Source: Arundinibacter roseus (GTDB lineage Bacteria; Bacteroidota; Bacteroidia; Cytophagales; Spirosomataceae). Taken from it: 64,000 bases of DNA. Made by a program: the position numbers and the translations under genes. Where the stretch lies: NCBI RefSeq assembly GCF_004348825.1, contig NZ_SMJU01000001.1:496001-560000 (forward strand), in the 5' to 3' direction. Shown here one piece after another: positions 52,986-60,877 of the stretch (position 1 is its first letter; every line of letters begins with the position of its first letter). The notes beneath the pieces are model-generated. The model saw only the letters and a list, made by a program, of their open reading frames with translations. It was not told the DNA's origin and made no database searches.

Positions 52986-53818
52986 TGCTCCTAGCCGATA
53001 GCGGCTCTACCAAAACAGACTGGCTGTTGGTGGGGCCCGAACTTATTTCTTTTCAATCCGCTGGTTTTAACCCGTTTTATCAAACGTACGAGGCCATTCT
53101 GGAAGGTCTGCAAGTGGGCGTAGCCCCACAGGTGCAGGGCGAGGAGGTTTCCGAAATATTTTTTTACGGAGCAGGCTGCGCCGACCCTGTTTCCTCCCGC
53201 CCGATTCGGGATGCTTTGGCCGCAACGTTTCCCGACGCGGCCACAATTGACGTCCAAAGCGACCTGCTTGCAGCGGCCCGCGCCCTTTGCGGCAGGGAGG
53301 CAGGCATTGCCTGTATTTTGGGAACGGGCTCCAACAACGCGCAGTACGACGGGCAAACGATTCAGAACAATATTGGCTCTCTGGGTTTTTGGCTGGGTGA
53401 TGAAGGCAGCGGTGCTTACCTGGGCAAGCAGCTCGTATCTCAGTACCTGCACAAGGTTCTGCCCGATGAGCTTCGGCTTGACTTCCAGGCGACTTACCCC
53501 GAGGTTAATCGCCTGATGGTACTTGACCGGGCTTATAAGCAACCATTTCCAAACCGCTTTTTCGGCACATTTACCCCTTTTCTTTCCCGACATATGGAGC
53601 ATCCTGCGGTTCAGAAATTAGTAAAGGATGCCTTTCGGACTTTTCTGAATTTATACGTACGCCCGCATCCAAACGCCTTTTCTCTACCTATCCACTTCAC
53701 CGGATCCATCGCCTGTGTTTTCGGGAAACCTCTGCTGGAAGTAGTAGCCGAACAGCAGCTGCAACCGGGTAGAATCCAAAAAAGCCCCATGGAGGGGCTT
53801 CTTCGGTATCATCAATAA
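52982..53818 (+). CDS. N-acetylglucosamine kinase-like protein (BadF/BcrA ATPase family)
   Basis: A 278-residue sugar kinase of the ASKHA fold. The phosphate-1 loop is LLADSGSTKTDW, followed by GIACILGTGSNNAQYDG and LGDEGSGAYLGKQL, with a C-terminal adenosine motif HFTGSIACVFGKPL. The start ATG at 52982 overlaps the TGA of the cytochrome b5 gene (ATGA). Members phosphorylate N-acetylglucosamine or related amino sugars released in cell wall recycling. The link to a heme protein is unexplained. Confidence 0.88.
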   Translation: MMLLADSGSTKTDWLLVGPELISFQSAGFNPFYQTYEAILEGLQVGVAPQVQGEEVSEIFFYGAGCADPVSSRPIRDALAATFPDAATIDVQSDLLAAARALCGREAGIACILGTGSNNAQYDGQTIQNNIGSLGFWLGDEGSGAYLGKQLVSQYLHKVLPDELRLDFQATYPEVNRLMVLDRAYKQPFPNRFFGTFTPFLSRHMEHPAVQKLVKDAFRTFLNLYVRPHPNAFSLPIHFTGSIACVFGKPLLEVVAEQQLQPGRIQKSPMEGLLRYHQ

Positions 53819-53834
53819 CATTTGCGGTTCAATT

Positions 53835-56800
53835 CTAGGGCATTTTTACAATCTTTACGGCTTTTTGCTTTCCGTTGTCTTCGGTGAGGCGGAGAATATA
53901 GGTGCCGGGCGTCGGTGTGGTTTGGGAGAGGTCGAGTTCCAGCAAGGCCCCTTCCACGCGCCAGTTTGATGCGGGTAGCGGAAGTTGGGCACCTTCAACT
54001 GACCATACCTCCACCGCTTTCAACGACGAATATCCTTCGGCTGCAATCTGAACCTGTACCCGGTTTGTGTAAGGATTTGGGAATGGTTTCCAAAGCTCAG
54101 CCGCCGGCGCAGGTATATACTCGACCACGCCTTCGCGCACCGGTGTGTTACTAGCCACAATAATATCAAACTGTATGGTACGACTCGTGACTACCGTAGT
54201 ATTGCGATAAGCGGTCACTTTAAACTGATAAGTACCAACCCGGGGTTTAAACCCAGACGTTCCAGGATATAATCCAAAGGGGGCTGCCTCATCCGAACCT
54301 TTATAGGTTACAGGTCCCGTCATTTCAAACATAATGGTTGTAATGTTCGCGTTACTTTCAATAAATATGTTGACAGTATCCGAGAGTGTACTTAATGCTA
54401 TAATGTCGGCATTGGCAATTTCCCGAATAACGCCCGACGCTCCTCCTGCCTTGTGGAGCATGACGCGGAGTTCGGGTTTTTGAACGATAATCCTGAACTC
54501 AACTTCTGTCGTACCTCCTTTACTATCTCTTGCGATGGCTTTCATTGGATATTCACCAACCGCCGTCGGATTTCCGGAAAGCCTGGAACCGTTGGCCGTA
54601 ATGCCGGGTGGCAAAGCTGATGCATAGCTAATCGTGAGGGTGCTGGTTTGAGCATCTTTAAAATATTGCAGGATATCAAAATAAAAGACCTGACCCATGA
54701 CTGCCAACAGATCGGGTATGCGGTTGAATGCCGGAGGCGCTACATTTTTCCTGACTGTTAGTTTGAACGAGGTTTGTACAAAGGCCTCTTTATTATCAAA
54801 CGCTTTTACAACAACCAAAAACTCTCCTGTCTGCGTAGGTGTCCCTCCGATGGTTTTACCCTGAGCAGTTAGACCGGCGGGCAGGCCAGAAATTTCCAGG
54901 CGGGTAATCTCCCCATCTGTATCCAGAAAAGTATCGTCCGGTAGTACATATGAAAACACTGCGCCACTATCTGCTACCTGATCGGTCAGAGCCTTTGCGA
55001 CAAGTGGCGCTTTATTTTCAGGGAATACGGTCAATTGAAAAGTTAGTTGAACAGAAGCATTTTCATTGTCGGTCGCAATAGCAATGAGCTGAAAAACCCC
55101 GACTTTTTTTGGAACCCCTGATATCAAGCTTCCATTGCCGCTCATGCCCTCCGGCAAGCCCAACACGGTAACAGAGCTGATCTGACCATCGCTATCGGAA
55201 AAGATATTACCAGGGATTGTGTAGCTAAATGGTTTGTTGATCTCCGCCGACAAATTGGAAAGCCTTCCGCTTACGTAGGGCGGAATGTTATCTGCTGATA
55301 TCGTAAATTTAAATTTCGTTTCCGAAGAGCTTCCTCCATTGTCCGTGGCGCGTACGTTTACTGTATAAATACCTTTTTGGGTGGGGGTGCCGGAAATTAA
55401 CGTACCATCTCCTCTCAGCCCGTCCGGAAGTCCGGTGATGGTAAATGAGTTCAAAAAGCCGTCAGGATCTATAAAGGTGCTGTCCGAAAGCCGAAGGGCA
55501 AAGGGCTGCCCCGTCTTGGCAAACAAGTCTGCCGGAACCTTATGAAGTACCGGTGGAAGATTTTGGTTTTGACTGTTTTCCACCACCACAAACCGCAGGA
55601 CTTGCTCACTCAGCAATGAGCCTTTCAGATTGGCTTGTACATATGATTTTATAGTAAGCGTATAGTTTCCGGATTTCAACATCACTCCGCCATTATCTCC
55701 AAACAACCCGTAGGGCGCCTGACTATCTTCGCTGCTGATCGAGTAGGGACCCGACATGGCAAACGAGTAGCTTCCCACTGCACCGCTGCGCGGAGAAACC
55801 AGAATATTACTCGTTTGCCTGATGTCCTCGCCCCGTAGCGTATCCCCCTCCTGAATGTACCGCACAAATCGGCGGGTCAGGAAGTTACCGGCTTTGAAAA
55901 GACTTACTATATTCCCGCTGGAAGTTCCGGTGACGGATAGTTTGAACGTCGTTGACACTTTCGCTCCCGAATTGTCAGTAGCCGTAATCGTAATCGTATG
56001 CTCGCCGGTGGCAAAAGCCTTCCCTTCTATCCGCCAGCCCGAAAGGCTAAGTCCGGTGGGCAGGCCGGTAGCGGTAATACCGGTGATAAATCCGTCGGGA
56101 TCGCGAAATGCCTGCGTCGGAATTTCGTACTGAAACCATTGGCTAACCGTTGCCAGTTGGTTCATCAGGGGCGTTTGTACAACGGGCAATTGATTTGCAA
56201 TGGTCGTTTCGCCCAGCATATCTTCCAGCAAAAGGACTTTCACCGGTCTTCTTGTTTTGTTGTACTCTGTGCGCCACCTTCCCTGCACACTGGAAGTCCC
56301 ACCCTGAGAGACTGCCTCAGAAAGTGTGTAGCTTACGGTTTGGGTTGTCTGAATTTGTTGAACGGGAGAATTTAACCACTTGGCCGCCATTTCCCGTATC
56401 AGATTTTCGCCAGCCGGAAAGTTGAAGCTTTGATCAAAACCAAAAAAATTAACCCAATCGGCTCCGTGTTCAAAGGCTTCATTGATGTGTTCTCGCCAGT
56501 TTTGTTCGCCAATTGCATTTACGTTTCCTATTTCCTGTCCAACGATTTTGCCGGGCAGGTTACTCCGTACAAGATCCGTCGCAAATCGGTGCGGATACTC
56601 GTAGTTATCATTAAGTTTCAATCCATCGGTATTTTCACACAAATCTTTGAAGCCCAGGGTAATCCGCAAAATACTTAACGGATCATAGCAGCTCCCCATA
56701 TCGTTTATGTACTTGTAGCTGGGATCTACACTTTTGGTTGTTGCAATAAATTTTTGAATGATATTTTTAAGTTCATAGTGTCGAAACAAATACCAGTCCT

Positions 56801-57593
56801 TCCCGATTGCTCCGTAGGTGGCACTCCACACGTCATTGTAGATGTAGGGGGGTGAAATGTCCGAAAATCGGGAAAAGTCTGAGTTCCAGGCCTGATTCAG
56901 ATTGCTGAGGTTTTTGTATTTATTTTGAACCCAGTCCTGAAAGGCGCGCCTGGAATGATATGAATAATCAAAAACCATGAGGCCATGTTGCTGAATGGCA
57001 GAGTTATATCCATCAATATTGAAGCCTATTTCGGCATGACTTGTGTTTATTACCGTTACAAAGGCAATTTGTCCGGCCTGCTGACGGCCTTTAAAATGCT
57101 CCAACACTTCCCTCACAAATCCATTTGCTTCTTCGACGGCGTTCTGATCCGAAAAGCTAAATCCTCCGAGCAACCCTTTTTTATCGCCATTTCCCGAAAT
57201 TGGCCGCGTCTGCTCGGGCCACCATCCTTCATTTCCGTCATCATGCCTTGCTACCCAAATCCGGAGCATGATTTTACAATTCAATTGTACGGCTAAGGCG
57301 GCTTGCTTATCAATCTGATCCCAGTTGGCAGGAGCACCTCGTTTGGAATAAATCCGCTCCCAGTTTACATTAAGCAAAAATGAATTTATCCCCGCCGCTG
57401 CGGCTCGTTCCATAATCGGGAGATAATTATCATTACTCTCGACATTCATGATCGATAAACTCAAATATCTCGGGTTTCCGGGAGGGGGCAAAGCTGCGTT
57501 TCCAGTAGCTACCACTTTCAAACTCCACATGCAGGCAAGAAGTATGCATCCTGCGCCAAACACTACCTTTTTGGGTGTGTAAAAAACATTCAT
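53835..57593 (-). CDS. Secreted multi-domain glycosidase-like protein with Ig repeats and T9SS sorting domain
   Basis: A 1252-residue exported protein with an N-terminal signal peptide. Residues about 40-420 look like a TIM-barrel glycoside hydrolase of the GH42/GH5 clan (LLNVNWERIYSKRGAPANWD; GADWVNFFGFDQSFNFPAGE). Five putative-Ig (He_PIG) repeats follow, each with the pattern GLPxGL ... IxGTPTxxG.Y ... A.DN. Two further modules share the wording GP-x-SxxxxAPYGL/APFGL. The last 85 residues (PFPNPYTNRVQVQ ... KAVKIVKMP) are a type A type IX secretion sorting domain. It is probably surface-bound or released for polysaccharide degradation. Substrate unknown. Confidence 0.87.
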   Translation of the reverse strand: MNVFYTPKKVVFGAGCILLACMWSLKVVATGNAALPPPGNPRYLSLSIMNVESNDNYLPIMERAAAAGINSFLLNVNWERIYSKRGAPANWDQIDKQAALAVQLNCKIMLRIWVARHDDGNEGWWPEQTRPISGNGDKKGLLGGFSFSDQNAVEEANGFVREVLEHFKGRQQAGQIAFVTVINTSHAEIGFNIDGYNSAIQQHGLMVFDYSYHSRRAFQDWVQNKYKNLSNLNQAWNSDFSRFSDISPPYIYNDVWSATYGAIGKDWYLFRHYELKNIIQKFIATTKSVDPSYKYINDMGSCYDPLSILRITLGFKDLCENTDGLKLNDNYEYPHRFATDLVRSNLPGKIVGQEIGNVNAIGEQNWREHINEAFEHGADWVNFFGFDQSFNFPAGENLIREMAAKWLNSPVQQIQTTQTVSYTLSEAVSQGGTSSVQGRWRTEYNKTRRPVKVLLLEDMLGETTIANQLPVVQTPLMNQLATVSQWFQYEIPTQAFRDPDGFITGITATGLPTGLSLSGWRIEGKAFATGEHTITITATDNSGAKVSTTFKLSVTGTSSGNIVSLFKAGNFLTRRFVRYIQEGDTLRGEDIRQTSNILVSPRSGAVGSYSFAMSGPYSISSEDSQAPYGLFGDNGGVMLKSGNYTLTIKSYVQANLKGSLLSEQVLRFVVVENSQNQNLPPVLHKVPADLFAKTGQPFALRLSDSTFIDPDGFLNSFTITGLPDGLRGDGTLISGTPTQKGIYTVNVRATDNGGSSSETKFKFTISADNIPPYVSGRLSNLSAEINKPFSYTIPGNIFSDSDGQISSVTVLGLPEGMSGNGSLISGVPKKVGVFQLIAIATDNENASVQLTFQLTVFPENKAPLVAKALTDQVADSGAVFSYVLPDDTFLDTDGEITRLEISGLPAGLTAQGKTIGGTPTQTGEFLVVVKAFDNKEAFVQTSFKLTVRKNVAPPAFNRIPDLLAVMGQVFYFDILQYFKDAQTSTLTISYASALPPGITANGSRLSGNPTAVGEYPMKAIARDSKGGTTEVEFRIIVQKPELRVMLHKAGGASGVIREIANADIIALSTLSDTVNIFIESNANITTIMFEMTGPVTYKGSDEAAPFGLYPGTSGFKPRVGTYQFKVTAYRNTTVVTSRTIQFDIIVASNTPVREGVVEYIPAPAAELWKPFPNPYTNRVQVQIAAEGYSSLKAVEVWSVEGAQLPLPASNWRVEGALLELDLSQTTPTPGTYILRLTEDNGKQKAVKIVKMP

Positions 57594-58622
57594 ACGCGGT
57601 AACTTTATTTATAAAAAAATGTAATTTTTTCTTGTATAATTCAATTTAACATAACCTCCTGATAATTATCAACAATCAAGCCAACTAAAGCACAGATTCC
57701 CCCCTCTCAATACCCTCTATATACTCCAAAAGGTGCATTTTGGTTAAAAATACGTATTGCTCATTTTAAAAAATAATCTTTTTACTATAAAAAGTTACTT
57801 ATTTTTTAATAAAAAAATAAAACCAAAGGATACATATTATTTGTACATGCTTCTTACAAACGCTCCTTCATTTCTTGGAAACCAGGAGAAATTTTGAAAA
57901 AATGATTTAGGTCGGAGTTTAAAGAAAAAGCCAAATTCCCGATTTTGTGGCGGGAATTCCACAATAACGCTTTATACAAACCTCACTATATCAATAAGTT
58001 GTGTGGGAGAGAAAAAATGATTACTGATTCAGGCCATGCAAAAACCTCTGGAATCGATGGCTTGTAAAATTTTGGAGAATTAATCCAAATAGTGTGTAGA
58101 AGCCTGACTTATGGTGGTGAAAGATAAGAAAAAGTATTTCCTTGACGGTTTTTCTGGTCTTTTATCTCAGCGAAGGTACAAATTAACTGTATTCAAGAAC
58201 CCTTTTCTGAAAAAATTTAAAAACCTCCGGCATTGATGCTGCCGAATGACTAACGAAGATATGATTTTAAAACGTTAACTACCACATCAATTATTGTGCC
58301 ACAGTTTGTAGCTCTTTACTAAAATATAGTTTCATATTTTTTAATAATCCTTATGTACGTCGACGATTTTGTCTCAGGATTTGGTCGTTTTCACTTCGTA
58401 TATGATCGAGGTATATGCAGGAAAAACATACTTTTGGAAGCCTTTCTCTGTTTTGTTACTATTAGTTGAAAGTTACACTTTGCAAAGATCTATCCTGAGA
58501 GGATCTTGTAAATAAAAAGGCGATGAGGGCTAAGTTTGAATATACTATTTATATTTACGCCCGAAATATGCTACGGATATCCCACAACTAATTTCAGACA
58601 TTCTAACCAACGTTCTCCCGGA
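57594..58622. other. Long AT-rich intergenic region
   Basis: About 1 kb with no protein gene that I can support. It has runs of A and T near 57.6-57.9 kb, a small hairpin (TTGTGG/CCACAA near 57.95 kb), and a possible 41-codon frame starting ATGGTGGTGAAAGATAAG near 58.11 kb that I cannot confirm. It must carry the promoters of the two divergent flanking genes. Confidence 0.4.
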
Positions 58623-59645
58623 ATGAAAATCGGAAAAGTAGACGTAAGTATCAATTACTACGGAAAACCATATCAAACACTTGTAACTATTTTGACGCTA
58701 TGGAAGCACTCGGCTCATCATATTGACCGCATCTTTCTGGTAATAGAAAAAGAACAGCCTTATCAACAATACGGCAGTATCAGGATACTACAAAATGCCT
58801 TGAAGGACCTGCCGGTCACCTACTATTTTTCGTCTAGTTTCTATTACCATGGTTCACCGCCCTTGGAGTTTTTGCAGATACCTGAAAAACGATATGGGTT
58901 GAAATATCAGTTTGGACTCGAAAAAACGGATAAACCCTACCACTTTTTGAGCCATAATGATTGTTTGTATCAGGCAGATCTGCTTGGTATGATGATCAGG
59001 CAGGTAGAAGAGGCGCCGACCGAAGCAGAAGTTGCCGGCATTGGTATGATTGGTCAGTGCTGGAACTGTCCGGCGTTCTTTTCCAAACAATGCGATGGCT
59101 CTCGATTCGAGCAGTTTAAACCCACTGCGTCCGAATTGCTGCAACTTGTCGAAAACTACCCGCCACCGCGGGCTGCCATCCATCATCGCCTTATTCAGGA
59201 CGGCTACGTGCACCCACTTCCCGAATGCCGCCTCAACGAATATGCCTGCCTGGTAAATGCAGAAAAATATAAGGCCCTAACGATGCCCAAAGGAGCAATA
59301 CTGCCGCTGGGGGCGTCCTGGCACGGGAGCGACTGGGGAGCGGTTTGGTTTTATCAGATGTACCACCTGGGCTACAAATTCATACATTTTCCGTTTGAGC
59401 CACACATGCAACACGCTCCTTTTAGCGAGGCTAAAAGCGGGCACATGAGTGACCACAACCGGGTCGAATACTTTGAAACAGAGTCAAGAGCACGGAATTT
59501 TTTAACGACTAATTTCCCCGAACTACGCTTGTCTACACTGGATGTTCGGGTACGGGCCGGGCTGTTTCAGGCACAGCAGCAGGGACGCCGCCTGCCGGGA
59601 AAGCTGCGGTCACAGGTAAAAGTATTGTTAAAGAAATTTCGATAA
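58623..59645 (+). CDS. Glycosyltransferase-like protein, function unproven
   Basis: A 340-residue protein starting MKIGKVDVSINYYGKPYQT at 58623; the frame is open upstream only with a TTG. The opening VSINYYGKPYQTLVTILTLW and the later SHNDCLYQADLLGMM suggest a GT-A nucleotide-sugar transferase (SHND in place of DxD), and GASWHGSDWGAVWFYQMYHLG looks like an acceptor region. There is no signal peptide, and the C-terminus is basic (LRSQVKVLLKKFR), possibly membrane-associated. I do not recognise the family with certainty. Confidence 0.6.
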   Translation: MKIGKVDVSINYYGKPYQTLVTILTLWKHSAHHIDRIFLVIEKEQPYQQYGSIRILQNALKDLPVTYYFSSSFYYHGSPPLEFLQIPEKRYGLKYQFGLEKTDKPYHFLSHNDCLYQADLLGMMIRQVEEAPTEAEVAGIGMIGQCWNCPAFFSKQCDGSRFEQFKPTASELLQLVENYPPPRAAIHHRLIQDGYVHPLPECRLNEYACLVNAEKYKALTMPKGAILPLGASWHGSDWGAVWFYQMYHLGYKFIHFPFEPHMQHAPFSEAKSGHMSDHNRVEYFETESRARNFLTTNFPELRLSTLDVRVRAGLFQAQQQGRRLPGKLRSQVKVLLKKFR

Positions 59646-59712
59646 TCCCCGAGTGGAGTGTTGACAATAGCTATTTTTCTACCTAAGTTTGCACTCCCAA
59701 TTCACATCAGTT

Positions 59713-59786
59713 CGGGATGTGGCGCAGCCCGGTAGCGCACACGCCTGGGGGGCGTGGGGTCGCAGGTTCAAATCCTGTCATCCCGA
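59713..59786 (+). tRNA. tRNA-Pro (anticodon GGG)
   Basis: A complete 74-base cloverleaf. The acceptor stem CGGGATG pairs with CATCCCG, the D arm is GCGC-AGCCCGGTA-GCGC, and the anticodon stem CACGC/GCGTG encloses CTGGGGG with anticodon GGG. The T arm is GCAGG-TTCAAAT-CCTGT, with A as discriminator base. CCA is not encoded. A terminator follows at 59794. Its 3' part is repeated four times downstream. Confidence 0.95.
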
Positions 59787-59793
59787 CAAACAT

Positions 59794-59830
59794 AAAAGCC
59801 TGATAATCAAACGATTGTCAGGCTTTTTTT
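59794..59830 (+). terminator. Terminator of tRNA-Pro (array copy 0)
   Basis: Stem AAAAGCCTGA (59794-59803) with TCAGGCTTTT (59818-59827), plus an inner pairing TAATC/GATTG around AAAC, followed by T. The same hairpin, with altered but still paired stem bases, closes each downstream repeat unit. Confidence 0.9.
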
Positions 59831-59940
59831 GTATATCTTTATTTGAGATTCATTTTTGGTTTAAACAGGGTTCAAACATTTGAATACTTTTTGAGCAGTG
59901 CGAGTTTGTTACGATGCGTATTATACTTTAAATATACTGC

Positions 59941-60040
59941 GGGGCGTGGGGTCGCAGCCGGAAGCCCGGAGGCGTTCAAATCCTGTCATCCATACAAATA
60001 TAAAATCCTGATAATCAAACGATTGTCAGGATTTTTTTTG
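59941..60040 (+). ncRNA. Array unit 1: tRNA-Pro 3' fragment plus terminator (candidate small RNA)
   Basis: The tRNA fragment starts GGGGCGTGGGGTCGCAG. The insertion CCGGAAGCCCGGAGGC follows, then GTTCAAATCCTGTCATCC and a diverged tail (ATACAAATA). The terminator stem is AAAATCCTGA / TCAGGATTTT (60002-60011, 60026-60035) followed by T. Transcription is not shown; the call rests on the terminator and conserved upstream region. Confidence 0.4.
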
Positions 60041-60149
60041 TATATCTTTATTTGAGATTCATTTTGGGTTTAAACAGGGTTCAAACATTTGAATACTTTT
60101 TGAGCAGTGCGAGTTTGTTACGATGCGTATTATACTTTAAATATACTGC

Positions 60150-60248
60150 GGGGCGTGCGGTCGCAGCCGGAAGCCCGGAGGCGTTCAAATCCTGTCATCC
60201 CGACAAACATAAAAACCTGATAATCAAACGATTATCAGGTTTTTTTTG
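60150..60248 (+). ncRNA. Array unit 2: tRNA-Pro 3' fragment plus terminator (candidate small RNA)
   Basis: As unit 1, but GTGCGGTC replaces GTGGGGTC and the tail keeps the tRNA-like CCCGACAAACAT. The terminator stem is AAAAACCTGA / TCAGGTTTTT (60211-60220, 60235-60244). Confidence 0.4.
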
Positions 60249-60357
60249 TATATCTTTATTTGAGATTCATTTTGGGTTTAAATAGGGTTCAAACATTTGA
60301 ATACTTTTTGAGCAGTGCGAGTTAGTTACGATGCGTATTATACTTTAAATATACTGC

Positions 60358-60457
60358 GGGGCGTGCGGTCGCAGCCGGAAGCCCGGAGGCGTTCAAATCC
60401 TGTCATCCCGACAAACATAAAAATCTGATAATCAAACGATTGTCAGATTTTTTTTTG
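60358..60457 (+). ncRNA. Array unit 3: tRNA-Pro 3' fragment plus terminator (candidate small RNA)
   Basis: As unit 2. The terminator stem is AAAAATCTGA / TCAGATTTTT (60419-60428, 60443-60452), again fully paired. Its spacer has TTAG where units 1 and 2 have TTTG. Confidence 0.4.
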
Positions 60458-60566
60458 TATATCTTTATTTGAGATTCATTTTGGGTTTAAACAGGGTTCA
60501 AACATTTGAATACTTTTTGAGCAGTGCGAGTTAGTTACGATGCGTATTATACTTTAAATATACTGC

Positions 60567-60664
60567 GGGGCGTGCGGTCGCAGCCGGAAGCCCGGAGGCG
60601 TTCAAATCCTGTCATCCATACAAATATAAAAGCCTGATAATCAAACGGTTGTCAGGATTTTTTT
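60567..60664 (+). ncRNA. Array unit 4: tRNA-Pro 3' fragment plus imperfect terminator
   Basis: As unit 3, but with the tail of unit 1. The stem AAAAGCCTGA / TCAGGATTTT (60628-60637, 60652-60661) has one G-A mismatch, with a left arm like copy 0 and a right arm like copy 1. Similarity to the spacer ends directly after the T run. Confidence 0.35.
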
Positions 60665-60729
60665 GTGTGTAAAACTTTCTTAATGATACGTGAGTAGATT
60701 CGTAATGAAAGTATAAAGTTTAGGAAATT

Positions 60730-60806
60730 TGTCAGGCTGAGCGTAGTCGAAGCCAGTCTGCCAACGGGCTTCGACCGCCAGGCGGCCCTGTACGCTCAGC
60801 CTGACA
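60730..60806. repeat. Large REP-like double hairpin
   Basis: Outer arms TGTCAGGCTGAGCGTA (60730-60745) and TACGCTCAGCCTGACA (60791-60806) are perfectly complementary. Inside, GTCGAAGCC (60746-60754) pairs with GGCTTCGAC (60767-60775). The 77-base element lies between the tRNA-derived array and the 3' end of purM. The structure is that of REP/BIME elements mobilised by RAYT transposases, and may also stop transcription. Confidence 0.8.
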
Positions 60807-60877
60807 TTCAAAATTATTTACATTTCAATTCACTCATCAATAATGCTTTCTTATTTAACTCAAAAATCACTTCCTAC

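Larger units (their letters stand above)
59831..60661 (+). repeat. Tandem array of four ~209-bp tRNA-Pro-derived units
   Basis: The landmark GGGGCGTG recurs at 59941, 60150, 60358 and 60567 (period 209, 208, 209). Each unit has the same ~110-base spacer containing TTCAAACATTTGAA and TATTATACTTTAAATATAC. Then comes the 3' part of tRNA-Pro from the anticodon loop onward, split by a constant 16-base insertion, and last a Rho-independent terminator. Copies differ at only a few positions outside the terminator stems. The right end of the array is the terminator of copy 4, after which sequence identity stops. Confidence 0.93.

Noticed and set aside
59843-60285. Open frames inside the tandem array giving repeated peptides of about 70 residues
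   Set aside because: They arise because the same DNA is repeated with a period close to a multiple of three. They cross the tRNA fragments and terminators and have no plausible start region.
59831-60661. CRISPR array
   Set aside because: Units are about 209 bp and near identical throughout, without short repeats and unique spacers, and no cas genes are present.
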